The notes under the pieces are model-generated. The model had not been told where the DNA came from. It was given only the letters and a program-made list of their open reading frames with translations, and did no database searches. From positions 1-36,273 of the forward strand of contig CALZEE010000015.1 in assembly GCA_945639195.1 (NCBI GenBank): a stretch of 36,273 nucleotides of DNA. The letters are read 5' to 3'. Below, in pieces: positions 16,033-24,223 of the stretch; position 1 is the first letter of the stretch; every line of letters begins with the position of its first letter. Both the position numbers and the translations under genes were made by a program. The DNA comes from an uncultured Ignatzschineria sp. Its GTDB lineage: Bacteria > Pseudomonadota > Gammaproteobacteria > Cardiobacteriales > Wohlfahrtiimonadaceae.

Positions 16033-17454
16033 TTAAATTTGAAGCTTATCTTGCCCCTTAGGCAGGGTTATTTCTACCTCAAGGCCTGCCACTTCAGGGG
16101 TAGAACGAAGATTTAAGGTACCTTGATGCAATTCTACAATCTTCTTCACAATGGATAACCCAAGCCCACTGCCCGTCTCTTTTGTCCCGAGCACACGATA
16201 AAATCGCTGTGTTAAGCGGGCAAGCGCTTCTGGCGCAACGCCTGGGCCATTATCTTGAATCGTTAAAGCAACCTGTGTATCCCGCAACTGCGCAGAAAGA
16301 TGGATCACCGAACCATTCGGAGAATATTTCAGGGCATTACCAATAATATTTTTTAACGCAACGCCTAATAGATCGTGATTACCATACACAGACAATTCGC
16401 TCATTCGGTAATCAATCTGCATATTCTTGTGGGCAATCTCCGTATTAAAGGATGCCACAACTTCCGTAAAGAGCGTATCAACCGCGATTGACTGCATCTC
16501 AAGCTCATCTGATGTCGTCATCGACATTGGATCTAAACGGGCAAGCACCATCAAATGCTCAATGAGATGAGTTGCGCGCTTCACATCTTGCTGCAAAGGC
16601 TCAAGCGAAGTTGCTAATGCTGGCTCTTCTCGCTTTAAGAGCTGTAACTTCATCTGAATTGCACTCAGTGGCGTCCGTAATTCATGAGAAGCATCTGCCG
16701 TAAATTGGCGTTCGTGACGTCGTGCAATTTCAAGATTGGCAAGGAGCATATTGAGCGATTCTTCTATCGCAATAATCTCTTTTCCACGTGTCTTCACAGC
16801 AATCGGCGTTAAATTTTTAGGAGAAAGTTTTAATAGCTGTTGAGAGATTGCCGTTAAAGGCTTCAGACCAAAGAAGACTAAGAATGCATTAAAAAGAATC
16901 GAGATACCTAAAATAATAAGCCCCGCAAAAATGAGCTCTTCTGTCAGATCTTCTAAAAACTCCCGACGCATTTCAACCGCATGTCCAACCTGAATTTGAT
17001 ATGTTGAATGCCGGCGTTGTAAAACAAATACCCGCCAAGGATCTTTATTAACGGTGATCTCCGCAAATCCTTTATGCCCCCTAAATTCCGAAACAAAAGG
17101 CTGATTCGGTGCCCGACTACTGCGGGCGATCACCTTCCCATCACTAATCACCTGAAAGTAAAATCGATCATCTTCCAGATCAACACGGCCATGCATTCCA
17201 CGATCCCGTGCAGGGACAGCACCACGATCAACAAGTTGTGATAAAACCTGCGCCGAGCGTACAAGCGCTTCATCAAGCACCTCTTTCGTCTGATTCCAGC
17301 TCACATAGGTCGTAATGGCAAAACTAATGCCCCACAAAATGAGTGTGGAAGCAATAATGCCGGCAATGAGCGTTCCACGTAAAGAGTATGTTTTCTCCCC
17401 ACGTTTACGCTTTGCCCAACGCTCTGAAAATCCTTGTGATAGTCGATTTTTCAC
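16033..17454 (-). CDS. qseC: QseC-type sensor histidine kinase
   Basis: 473 residues, inner membrane. TM1 lies at about 28-50 and TM2 at about 175-196. The periplasmic domain between them shares QseC features (DDRFYFQVISDGK, then DPWRVFVLQRRHSTYQIQVGHA). The kinase core follows: phospho-acceptor His257 in DASHELRTPL, N-box NIIGNALKYS, DNGPGVAP, and GSGLGLSIVKKI. QseC autophosphorylates and both phosphorylates and dephosphorylates QseB. The signal sensed here is not readable. The N-terminal 25 residues are unusually basic (RWAKRKRGEK). The gene starts 12 bp after the regulator gene, so it is in one operon with it, and a terminator follows. Confidence 0.87.
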   Translation of the reverse strand: MKNRLSQGFSERWAKRKRGEKTYSLRGTLIAGIIASTLILWGISFAITTYVSWNQTKEVLDEALVRSAQVLSQLVDRGAVPARDRGMHGRVDLEDDRFYFQVISDGKVIARSSRAPNQPFVSEFRGHKGFAEITVNKDPWRVFVLQRRHSTYQIQVGHAVEMRREFLEDLTEELIFAGLIILGISILFNAFLVFFGLKPLTAISQQLLKLSPKNLTPIAVKTRGKEIIAIEESLNMLLANLEIARRHERQFTADASHELRTPLSAIQMKLQLLKREEPALATSLEPLQQDVKRATHLIEHLMVLARLDPMSMTTSDELEMQSIAVDTLFTEVVASFNTEIAHKNMQIDYRMSELSVYGNHDLLGVALKNIIGNALKYSPNGSVIHLSAQLRDTQVALTIQDNGPGVAPEALARLTQRFYRVLGTKETGSGLGLSIVKKIVELHQGTLNLRSTPEVAGLEVEITLPKGQDKLQI

Positions 17455-17466
17455 CGTTACTTCCTC

Positions 17467-18120
17467 TTAAGATCCTAGCGCATAACCAAGCCCACGACGG
17501 GTTCGGATAAAGGTGTTTCCTAATTTTTTACGTAGATGATGAATATGGACTTCTACCGCATTACTATCCACCTCATTCCCCCAAGCATAAAGCTTATCTT
17601 CTAGCTCTTCGCGGGTAAAAGTACGAGAAGGATACTGCATTAAGGTATGTAATACCGCGTACTCTTTTGCCGTTAAGCTCACCAGCTTGCCAGCTTTCGT
17701 CACATTTTTACTTGCAGGATCAAGGCATACATCCTCATGCGTAAAGACCGCTTCCACCTGCTGATTAATACGGCGCGAGATCGCCCTAATTCTTGCCGAG
17801 AGTTCTTCTAAATCAAACGGTTTTACTAAATAATCGTCCGCCCCAAGATCAAGGCCCTCAATACGATCCGCAATGCTATCGCGCGCCGTAATCATAATGA
17901 TCGGCAAGGATTTCTTCTGTCCTCGAAAGAGTTTCAAAATCATATCGCCCGATAACCCCGGCAATCCTCGATCGAGCAAGACACAATCATAAGTATCGAT
18001 CACCACATTCTTGGCATCCGCACCATTACTGAGCCAATCGACGACATATCCATCCATCTGCATCCATTTTTGAATCGTTTCGCCGAGCGAAAGATCATCT
18101 TCAATCAGTAATATTTTCAT
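17467..18120 (-). CDS. qseB: QseB-type OmpR-family response regulator
   Basis: 217 residues. The receiver domain has the acidic pocket Asp8/Asp9 (LLIEDD), phospho-acceptor Asp50 (CVLLDRGLPG), TARD, and the LVKPF lysine. The C-terminal OmpR winged helix ends with HIHHLRKKLGNTFIRTRRGLGYAL. QseB and PmrA have closely similar recognition helices and share boxes in enterobacteria. AAGGTG is 7 nt before the ATG. A box lies only 22 bp upstream of the start codon, next to this ribosome site, suggesting self-control. It is divergent from eptA, 260 bp away. Confidence 0.87.
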   Translation of the reverse strand: MKILLIEDDLSLGETIQKWMQMDGYVVDWLSNGADAKNVVIDTYDCVLLDRGLPGLSGDMILKLFRGQKKSLPIIMITARDSIADRIEGLDLGADDYLVKPFDLEELSARIRAISRRINQQVEAVFTHEDVCLDPASKNVTKAGKLVSLTAKEYAVLHTLMQYPSRTFTREELEDKLYAWGNEVDSNAVEVHIHHLRKKLGNTFIRTRRGLGYALGS

Positions 18121-18142
18121 CGTGCCACCTTAACAGTCTTAT

Positions 18143-18159
18143 CTTAAGAGAATCTTAAT
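18143..18159 (-). promoter_or_regulatory. PmrA/QseB-type box upstream of qseB
   Basis: Plus-strand reading CTTAAG-AGAAT-CTTAAT. On the minus strand (gene direction) it is ATTAAG-ATTCT-CTTAAG, and a third half-site GTTAAG lies 8 nt further on, just before the ribosome site. Unlike the other boxes it has no good -10 ten nt downstream (TAAGGT) and would leave almost no leader. Repression or fine control of the qseBC transcript is therefore more plausible than activation. Confidence 0.6.
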
Positions 18160-18289
18160 GGGAATTCCATTGCCCATTTAGGACAGGAATCATGCTTTTA
18201 TCATATAAGAAGCGTCCAGCTTTATCTTCTTCTTGATCAATTTTAACTGATTCATCAATCTGTTATTACAGTGATGCACTCTTCAGCCT

Positions 18290-18322
18290 TTTAATGTTCT
18301 TTTAAGGTTCGATTTTTATAAT
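18290..18322 (+). promoter_or_regulatory. PmrA-type box and -10 of eptA-pmrAB
   Basis: TTTAAT-GTTCT-TTTAAG (18290-18306), exactly 10 nt, then a consensus -10 TATAAT (18317-18322), about 58 bp before the eptA start. It fits the enterobacterial PmrA consensus (Y-TTAA-K, 5 nt, Y-TTAA-K) at every defined position. Confidence 0.75.
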
Positions 18323-18380
18323 TCTCCCTACATCAAGATTCACCCCTGTTTCCCCGCTTTTATGTAGAGAGATTTGCCTT

Positions 18381-20042
18381 ATGTTAATCTTCAAACGCTT
18401 TAATATTCCCCTCTATCTCGCACTGATCGGTATTGCTGTGCTCTTTATTGCGACGCAAAATATCGTCTTCTGGCAATCTTTCTGGCACAAGATGTCCTTT
18501 GATACGCTCAGAAACACGCTCTTTGCCGGCTCTGTTGTGATCACATTGACCTGTGGCCTTGTGATTCTCTTTGCGCTCACACTTTGGGGTAGGCTTCGTC
18601 TGCCCTTCATTGCCGTTTTCCTCCTACTTTCCACCCTCTTTAACTACTATTCCGCGCGCTACCATATCTCTATGGACCGCGATATGTTGATCAATATTTT
18701 TGAAACCAATAGCATTGAAGTGCTTGATCTCATTAGCTATCAGCTCATTTTCTGGCTCATTCTCGGCGTTTTAGCACCCCTATTTTTCTTATCGCGCCTC
18801 TCGATTTGTAAAATAAGCCTCTGGAAATCGCTCCTTCAAAGAGCCTTACTAATCCTCGGCTCGCTTGCGATTGTGAGCGTTATTGCGCTCGGTTTTTATA
18901 AAGATTACGCCTCATTTTTCCGGAATAATCAGCAGATTCTCAAGCTCACAATGCCGGTCAGCTATCTTGCAAGCTCACTCTCATATGTCAAAAAACAATA
19001 TGCAGATAATCTCCCTTTCCAAACTATTGGCGATGATGCGCATTTTAATCGCCCGCAAATGCCTCAAGGCACTCAGAAAAAAACACTCTTTATTATGGTG
19101 GTCGGCGAAACAGCGCGGAGCCAAAACTTCTCACTCAATGGCTACCATAAAGCGACCAACCCGCTGTTAAGCCAACAAGCAAATCTCGTCAGCTTCCAAG
19201 ATGTCACGGCTTGTGGCACCGCTACGGCAGTTTCTGTGCCATGTATGTTCTCTCAACTCACGCATGATTCATTTGATAAAGCCCATGCCCAGAATCAAGA
19301 AAATGCGCTAGATGTCTTACAAAAAGCTGACTATACCCTGCTCTGGCGTGAGAATGATCATGGCTGTAAGGGCGTGTGTGATCGTATCCCGACGGAAGAA
19401 GTGGCAGATTTTATCGACAAAAATAGTGCATCGACAGCATCAGCATCAAGCACAGGACTCTATCATGATGAAGCCTTGCTCTTTGGGCTTCCTGAATATA
19501 TCAATGCGCACCAAAATGCGGAGAATCTGGTGATCGTGCTTCATATGAATGGCAGTCACGGCCCCACCTATTATCAGCGTTACCCAGATCATTTCAAGCA
19601 TTTCCAACCGAGCTGCGATACCAAAAATATTGAAACCTGCGAAAGAATCCTGTTAGAAAATGTCTACGACAATACGATTCTCTACACAGATTATGTTCTT
19701 AATGCCACGATCGAGCTTCTCAAACAGTACGATGATGAGTACGAAACTGCGATGCTCTACATCTCTGATCATGGCGAATCACTAGGGGAAAATGGTTTTT
19801 ATCTACATGGCGCGCCTTATATGATCGCCCCGAAAGAGCAAACAACCGTTCCGCTCATCTTTTGGGGAAGCGATGCTTTTTATCAAGATCACGCACTTGA
19901 TCAAGATTGTTTAACCCATAATGCACAGACAAAAAGCTATTCGCACGATCATATATTTCATTCGTTATTTGGATTACTATATGTAGAAACACAATCTTAC
20001 GATGCCCATTTAGACCTATTTAGCGAGTGTCATATTCGATGA
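18381..20042 (+). CDS. eptA: Phosphoethanolamine transferase EptA (PmrC), lipid A modification
   Basis: 553 residues. Five hydrophobic segments occupy about 1-175, followed by a periplasmic alkaline-phosphatase-like (sulfatase) domain. Catalytic features shared with EptA/MCR enzymes are visible: Glu243 in VVGETARSQNFSLNGY, nucleophile Thr282 in ACGTATAVSVPCMFS, Asp463-His464 in SDHGESLGENG, and His476 in FYLHGAPY. Such enzymes move phosphoethanolamine from phosphatidylethanolamine to lipid A phosphates, lowering negative charge and polymyxin binding. The stop overlaps the next start as ATGA (20039-20042), so eptA is translationally coupled to pmrA, the pmrCAB order of enterobacteria. A PmrA box precedes it. 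Confidence 0.94.
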   Translation: MLIFKRFNIPLYLALIGIAVLFIATQNIVFWQSFWHKMSFDTLRNTLFAGSVVITLTCGLVILFALTLWGRLRLPFIAVFLLLSTLFNYYSARYHISMDRDMLINIFETNSIEVLDLISYQLIFWLILGVLAPLFFLSRLSICKISLWKSLLQRALLILGSLAIVSVIALGFYKDYASFFRNNQQILKLTMPVSYLASSLSYVKKQYADNLPFQTIGDDAHFNRPQMPQGTQKKTLFIMVVGETARSQNFSLNGYHKATNPLLSQQANLVSFQDVTACGTATAVSVPCMFSQLTHDSFDKAHAQNQENALDVLQKADYTLLWRENDHGCKGVCDRIPTEEVADFIDKNSASTASASSTGLYHDEALLFGLPEYINAHQNAENLVIVLHMNGSHGPTYYQRYPDHFKHFQPSCDTKNIETCERILLENVYDNTILYTDYVLNATIELLKQYDDEYETAMLYISDHGESLGENGFYLHGAPYMIAPKEQTTVPLIFWGSDAFYQDHALDQDCLTHNAQTKSYSHDHIFHSLFGLLYVETQSYDAHLDLFSECHIR

Positions 20043-20731
20043 AACTACTCATTATTGAAGACGATCTACTCCTTCGTAGAGGCTTAGGAAAAGCGCTCAC
20101 GAAAGAGGGTTATACCGTCGATGTGGCTGAAGCGCTAGAACCTGCTGAGCGTTTTTTAGCAAGCACCGAGGCATTTTATAGCGCAATATTGCTCGATCTA
20201 GGCTTGCCCGATGGCAATGGCTTAACGCTTCTTAAACGGCTCCGCCAAATGGACAATGATATTCCGGTACTCATTATGACCGCACGCGATACGCTCGACG
20301 ACCGCGTGATGGGACTTGATGCCGGCGCGGATGATTATCTCTTAAAGCCCTTTGAGCTCGCGGAGCTCTACGCAAGGCTTCGGGCGATTATTCGCCGGCA
20401 TTGTGGCAAGGCAGACAACCTTCTCACCGTGGCGGACTTCACCCTTGATCTCACAACCCGCACCATTTCACAAAATGGCGTACTGCTCGAGCTAACTCTT
20501 CGGGAATATGCGATTTTGTCACGCTTACTTTTAAAATATCAAAAGATCGTCCCCAGAGAACTTTTGATGCAAGATCTCTACTCGTGGCAAGACTCGCTCG
20601 GCTCCAATACTTTGGAAGTTTATATCCACCGCCTTCGGCAAAAGATTGGCAAAACACGCATCGAAACCGTTCGCGGTCTGGGGTATCAATTAGTGGCGAT
20701 CAATGAAATGAAGGACATTCATCCGGCATGA
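20039..20731 (+). CDS. pmrA: PmrA-type OmpR-family response regulator
   Basis: 230 residues from the ATG in the ATGA overlap with eptA. An in-frame ATG 12 bases earlier would only lengthen that overlap. The receiver domain has Asp8/Asp9 (LIIEDD), phospho-acceptor Asp53 (ILLDLGLPDGN), TARD and YLLKPF. The winged helix ends with LEVYIHRLRQKIGKTRIETVRGLGYQL. In the known system PmrA activates eptA and its own operon. Its stop overlaps the kinase start as ATGA (20728-20731). Coupled order eptA-pmrA-pmrB and the upstream box support the name over another OmpR relative. Confidence 0.88.
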   Translation: MKLLIIEDDLLLRRGLGKALTKEGYTVDVAEALEPAERFLASTEAFYSAILLDLGLPDGNGLTLLKRLRQMDNDIPVLIMTARDTLDDRVMGLDAGADDYLLKPFELAELYARLRAIIRRHCGKADNLLTVADFTLDLTTRTISQNGVLLELTLREYAILSRLLLKYQKIVPRELLMQDLYSWQDSLGSNTLEVYIHRLRQKIGKTRIETVRGLGYQLVAINEMKDIHPA

Positions 20732-21762
20732 ACTTAAAAAAACGTTTAACGCTCTCATTTTCGCTTATTCTCCTCATTTCAGGCGGGCTGATTAGCTTTT
20801 GGATCTGGTATGAAACAAGCGAGCAGATGGATATTCTGCTCGATCCGAGTTTAAGCGACAAAGAGAAGATCACGATGATGCGCTATGAAGTAAAAGAGAT
20901 TCTCAGCGCCCTTGTCATCTTTATTGTAGTGGTGCTGCTCTTTGTGCTTTTAATGATTAGCTCTGTGACCAATCAGTTTCTCAAGCCTTTTATTGCGCTC
21001 TCTGAACAGCTCGAAACAAAAACAGCGCTGAACTTATCGCCTATCTCTTTGCCCGCAACAAGCCGAGAATCCACCATTATTATTGATAAGCTTAATCAGC
21101 TTCTATCAAACATTGCCCAGCGAATTGAGTACGAAAAACAATTTGCAGCGGACGTCGCCCATGAGCTTAAAACGCCCCTTGCCGGCATGCGCTTAACACT
21201 TGAGCTTATGGATGAATCACCGGAGAAACCGCTCCTTCTAAATCGGATCGATGAGCTCCTCATCACCATTGAGCGCCTATTACAATTTGCCAGAGCCAAC
21301 CATGAGCTTCATTCAGGCGAGAGAGAGGCATTTAATCTCTTTACAGAAGTCATCATCCCGCTACAAGGTGATTATGATGAGCATTTCCCGCATCCCATTC
21401 ACTGGCAAATCGACCCTGCGCTCTGCCTAAAAGGCGCGCCAAGCTTGATCTATCTACTGCTTAAAAACCTGCTCGATAACGTGAAGTTTTATGCCGGCAA
21501 TGGTCAATATACGACCGTTTCGGCAACGCAGACAGATTCGCTCATCACGCTTTGCGTCATCGATAATGGTGCCGGCATTCCAGAAAGTCAGCTTGCGTCT
21601 GTTTTAGAACGCTTTCACCGCGCTGATCAATCTCGTAATGGCTCGGGACTTGGGCTCAATATTGTTGAAAAGATTACCCAAGCGCATCACGGCAAACTCC
21701 AGATACGTAATCGCACCGATGGTAAAACGGGTTTAAGCATCACGGTTTCACTTCCGCAATAA
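20728..21762 (+). CDS. pmrB: PmrB-type sensor histidine kinase
   Basis: 344 residues, short for the class. TM1 is at about 10-28 and TM2 at about 59-79, leaving a small periplasmic loop of roughly 30 residues rich in acidic residues (YETSEQMDILLDPSLSDKE). The kinase core has His145 in FAADVAHELKTPLAG, NLLDNVKFYAGNG, DNGAGIPESQL, and NGSGLGLNIVEKI. A short acidic loop is a PmrB trait; in Salmonella such residues bind Fe(III). I do not see an exact ExxE pair placed as there, so the signal is uncertain. Last gene of the eptA operon. Confidence 0.87.
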   Translation: MNLKKRLTLSFSLILLISGGLISFWIWYETSEQMDILLDPSLSDKEKITMMRYEVKEILSALVIFIVVVLLFVLLMISSVTNQFLKPFIALSEQLETKTALNLSPISLPATSRESTIIIDKLNQLLSNIAQRIEYEKQFAADVAHELKTPLAGMRLTLELMDESPEKPLLLNRIDELLITIERLLQFARANHELHSGEREAFNLFTEVIIPLQGDYDEHFPHPIHWQIDPALCLKGAPSLIYLLLKNLLDNVKFYAGNGQYTTVSATQTDSLITLCVIDNGAGIPESQLASVLERFHRADQSRNGSGLGLNIVEKITQAHHGKLQIRNRTDGKTGLSITVSLPQ

Positions 21763-21819
21763 GCACCAAAACCCTGAATCAGTGAATGACAATGGTCTTA
21801 ACGGAGATTCATCTTGTAT

Positions 21820-21866
21820 CCCCGTAAGGGGCAATATATGATAAATAGCCGTCTCGCCTTGGCGAG
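21820..21866 (+). other. Two small GC-rich hairpins after pmrB
   Basis: CCCC-GTAA-GGGG (21820-21831) and CTCGCC-TT-GGCGAG (21853-21866), the latter followed by CCCTTATTCTT. They may form a weak terminator or attenuator between pmrB and the PACE gene 141 bp downstream. The T-run is poor, so read-through into the efflux gene is possible. Confidence 0.45.
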
Positions 21867-21903
21867 CCCTTATTCTTAGCGCATCAAAAGAGCTTTATCA
21901 ATC

Positions 21904-22353
21904 ATGGCTATAGCAACTGTCAGATCCATTAAAGAACGTGTCCTTCACGCCTGTTTATTTGAATTTTTCGCAATCGTATTTACGACCTTAATCGGCGTTT
22001 TTATTCTCAATAAACCGCTGGAATCGATGGGACTTCTCGCCGTCTTAATCTCTTTAACGGCGCTCCTGCTCAATATTGTTTTTAACTGGATTTTTGATAA
22101 ATTCTTCCCCTTTGTGAATGGCGATCGCCCAATAAAATTGCGCATTTTACACGCAATTGGCTTTGAAGGCACCTTGATCCTTTTCACCATTCCGATGATC
22201 GCTTACCTCTTAAAGGTGAGTTTTGTGGAAGCCTTTTTCATAGAATCTGGCTTCTTAGTCTTCTTCCTTTTTTACACCTATCTCTACAACTGGAGCTATG
22301 ATCAACTGCGTAAAAAAATCGTGGCGCGCTATCAAAAAAAGCGAGGCAATTAA
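21904..22353 (+). CDS. PACE-family efflux transporter, first copy
   Basis: 149 residues with four membrane segments in two tandem bacterial transmembrane pair domains. Each half has the family pattern R-x-x-H-A-x-x-F-E: RVLHACLFEFFAI early (Glu20 at the place of the essential Glu15 of Acinetobacter AceI) and RILHAIGFEGTLI later. Between them lies NIVFNWIFDKFFP. PACE proteins export chlorhexidine, acriflavine and short diamines across the inner membrane. The C-terminus is basic (KKIVARYQKKRGN). It follows pmrB by 141 bp on the same strand. The ribosome site is weak. Confidence 0.88.
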   Translation: MAIATVRSIKERVLHACLFEFFAIVFTTLIGVFILNKPLESMGLLAVLISLTALLLNIVFNWIFDKFFPFVNGDRPIKLRILHAIGFEGTLILFTIPMIAYLLKVSFVEAFFIESGFLVFFLFYTYLYNWSYDQLRKKIVARYQKKRGN

Positions 22354-23045
22354 GCACTATTTTATGGCTTCAGGAACATGTCATAAAATATGACGGCTAT
22401 CATCTATCAGTCCTGCATAAAATAGATCCCCCAGTGAGATATTAAAATATTTATATATTATTGAATAATAATAGAGATTTTATCTATTTTATTAAAAAAA
22501 TGCCGGGGAATCCGCATTAACACGCCCATTAAAATCCCCGTGAAGTTTCCCCGAAAGATCTCTTGAATACAGATTAAATATGCCGGGAATTTCCCTTAAA
22601 AATACGAAAAAAAGATCGGCCAAATAGGGATAAAATCAGCCCCGAATTCTCTCAAAAATGCCGGCATAATTTCTCCATAAATTTGCTGGCATTTTTAAAT
22701 CGCGAGTCATTCGAAATACGTATGCGTTATTAAGAAAAATTCTCAAAGGAGAAAATATCTCCTCTCATTTGCCCTTAGCCGGCATTATTGCAACCGTTAC
22801 AGAATTTTCATTCAGATATTTACCGCCTGAAAACGGCATGCTACTATCAATTATTGGTCAAAAATTGTATAGAAAAATAACAATAGGCTCAAAAAGCCGA
22901 ACACCGTTTTTAACCCATATTACAAATATCTCATCTCAGAAGCGCTCACCTAAAATACCCTTTTAGGCAATGAATGCACGCTGTTTCTACCCATAATTTC
23001 AACTAATAAAACTCTCGATTAACTGACCGGCATTGCCACCTTTAT
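22354..23045. other. AT-rich spacer between the two PACE genes
   Basis: 690 bp without a credible gene. It begins with a small palindrome GTCATA-AAA-TATGAC (22380-22394). It carries several variants of the TGCCGGCA motif (TGCCGGGG near 22502, TGCCGGGA near 22583, the exact form at 22659-22666, AGCCGGCA near 22780) and runs of CCCC/GGGG that can pair (about 22505-22539). A 65-codon ORF at 22769-22966 has no ribosome site or recognisable product. The promoter of the second PACE gene must lie here. Confidence 0.5.
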
Positions 23046-23504
23046 ATGACAAAAACCTCTTCTCGATCTCTCAATGAACGCATTTTCCATGCGTTCACAT
23101 ACGAAGTTATCTCTATTATCTCCATGACCGTGATTGGCTTTTATATTCTCAATAAGCCTGCCGATTCCATGGGTCTTCTCTCTATTTTAATCTCTACAAC
23201 AGCCATGATTTTTAATGTCATCTTTAACTGGGTTTTCGACAAGTTATTCCCCTTCGTGAATGGTGACCGACCTATCAAATTACGGGTACTGCACGCAGCG
23301 GGTTTTGAATGCATGATGATTCTCTTTACCCTGCCCATGATTTCATACCTGCTGAAAGTCACCTTCTTGGAGGCTTTTATGATTGAACTCGGCTTCCTTG
23401 TCTTCTTCCTCTTTTACACCTATCTCTATAACTGGGCTTATGATCAGATTCGTAAAAAAGTCGTGGCTCACTACGCACAAAAACATCCCCGCTTCGCCGA
23501 ATAA
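23046..23504 (+). CDS. PACE-family efflux transporter, second copy
   Basis: 152 residues, a clear paralogue of the gene at 21904 with the same four-segment plan. The two halves carry RIFHAFTYEVISI (Glu20 conserved) and RVLHAAGFECMMI. Long stretches are shared, such as LFPFVNGDRPIKLR and the end of TM4 (FLVFFLFYTYLYNW). No good Shine-Dalgarno precedes the ATG (the upstream region is GGCATTGCCACCTTTAT), so translation may be weak. The pair probably arose by tandem duplication, but the 690-bp spacer shows they are separately controlled. A terminator follows. Confidence 0.87.
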   Translation: MTKTSSRSLNERIFHAFTYEVISIISMTVIGFYILNKPADSMGLLSILISTTAMIFNVIFNWVFDKLFPFVNGDRPIKLRVLHAAGFECMMILFTLPMISYLLKVTFLEAFMIELGFLVFFLFYTYLYNWAYDQIRKKVVAHYAQKHPRFAE

Positions 23505-23547
23505 ATAACGCATTTTCTGCGCAATCTCATCATTATAAATAATACTC

Positions 23548-23602
23548 AAACCCCATGATATCACCAGTTTCTGGCGCGATATTGTGGGGTTTTGTATTTT
23601 TC
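23548..23602 (+). terminator. Terminator of the second PACE gene
   Basis: AAACCCCA (23548-23555) pairs with TGGGGTTT (23585-23592), with ATATC/GATAT and CCAG/CTGG extending the stem inward. TTTTGTATTTTTC follows. Confidence 0.8.
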
Positions 23603-24223
23603 TAATCATACGTATCTCCGCCCCATTAATAGCTTCCATAAAATCCCCGATAAAATTCCCAAAATTAAAAAATATTGAGGGATTTTTCCACAGTCATAGA
23701 CCGATATTACCGGCATTATTCTGTCTTAATAAAGGGGCAAAATATCGATTATTTTGCATTATTAAAATAGATAACCTCTCATAAATAGAAAGATATAAAA
23801 GCGGATATTCATATTTTAAATATTATTTCAATAGATTTGCGCAATATCTAGTCACTTTAAAATCTTTTCTAAAAAAGATGTCCGATTTACGAATTAAAAA
23901 ATCGTGTCCACCAATTCAGTTACGATATTGATATATCAATGCTTTTCAGAAACACCCTCTCGTCAATGTATATTTATTTATCATTTTTTGGGCGATATAA
24001 TTTGGGAAACGCTCTTCGGCTTTGCTATGTTGATGACAGGCAGTTAATAAAGAAATTAGCACAATATTGATACACATTAGTGGTGCGGTTCGTTATAAAG
24101 AACAAATATAAAAATAGCAAAAGTTCAATAACGATTATAAAAAACCCGGCATTAATGATCAAAGGATTCACCAGAGGATATTTTAAAAACTTCAAATCAC
24201 CTATTAACCTAAGGAGGTTCATC
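23603..24223. other. Upstream region of the prp operon
   Basis: 620 bp, very AT-rich, with no credible gene. It contains CCGGCATTATTCTG near 23710 (a TGCCGGCA variant), the 14-bp palindrome at 23927-23940 and the strong prpB ribosome site. I found no sigma-54 promoter pattern and no prpR gene. Confidence 0.5.
23927..23940. promoter_or_regulatory. Perfect 14-bp palindrome upstream of prpB
   Basis: ATTGATATATCAAT is identical to its reverse complement and lies 284 bp before the prpB start in a spacer that must hold the prp promoter. It is a candidate operator. AT-rich palindromes can also arise by chance. Confidence 0.35.

Noticed and set aside
15755..17471. Isolated CTTAAG sites at 15755-15760 and 17466-17471
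   Set aside because: Single half-sites without a partner at 11-bp distance. Not counted as PmrA/QseB boxes.
22769..22966. 65-codon ORF between the PACE genes
   Set aside because: AT-rich, no ribosome site, and it overlaps TGCCGGCA-like repeats. Treated as spacer.
24080..24223. Longer start for prpB
   Set aside because: The extra 48 codons are basic and AT-rich without a ribosome site. The ATG at 24224 follows a perfect AAGGAGG and gives the usual PrpB N-terminus.
23603..24223. Sigma-54 promoter for prpB
   Set aside because: No TGGCAC-N5-TTGC pattern was found in the upstream region, although enterobacterial prp operons use one.
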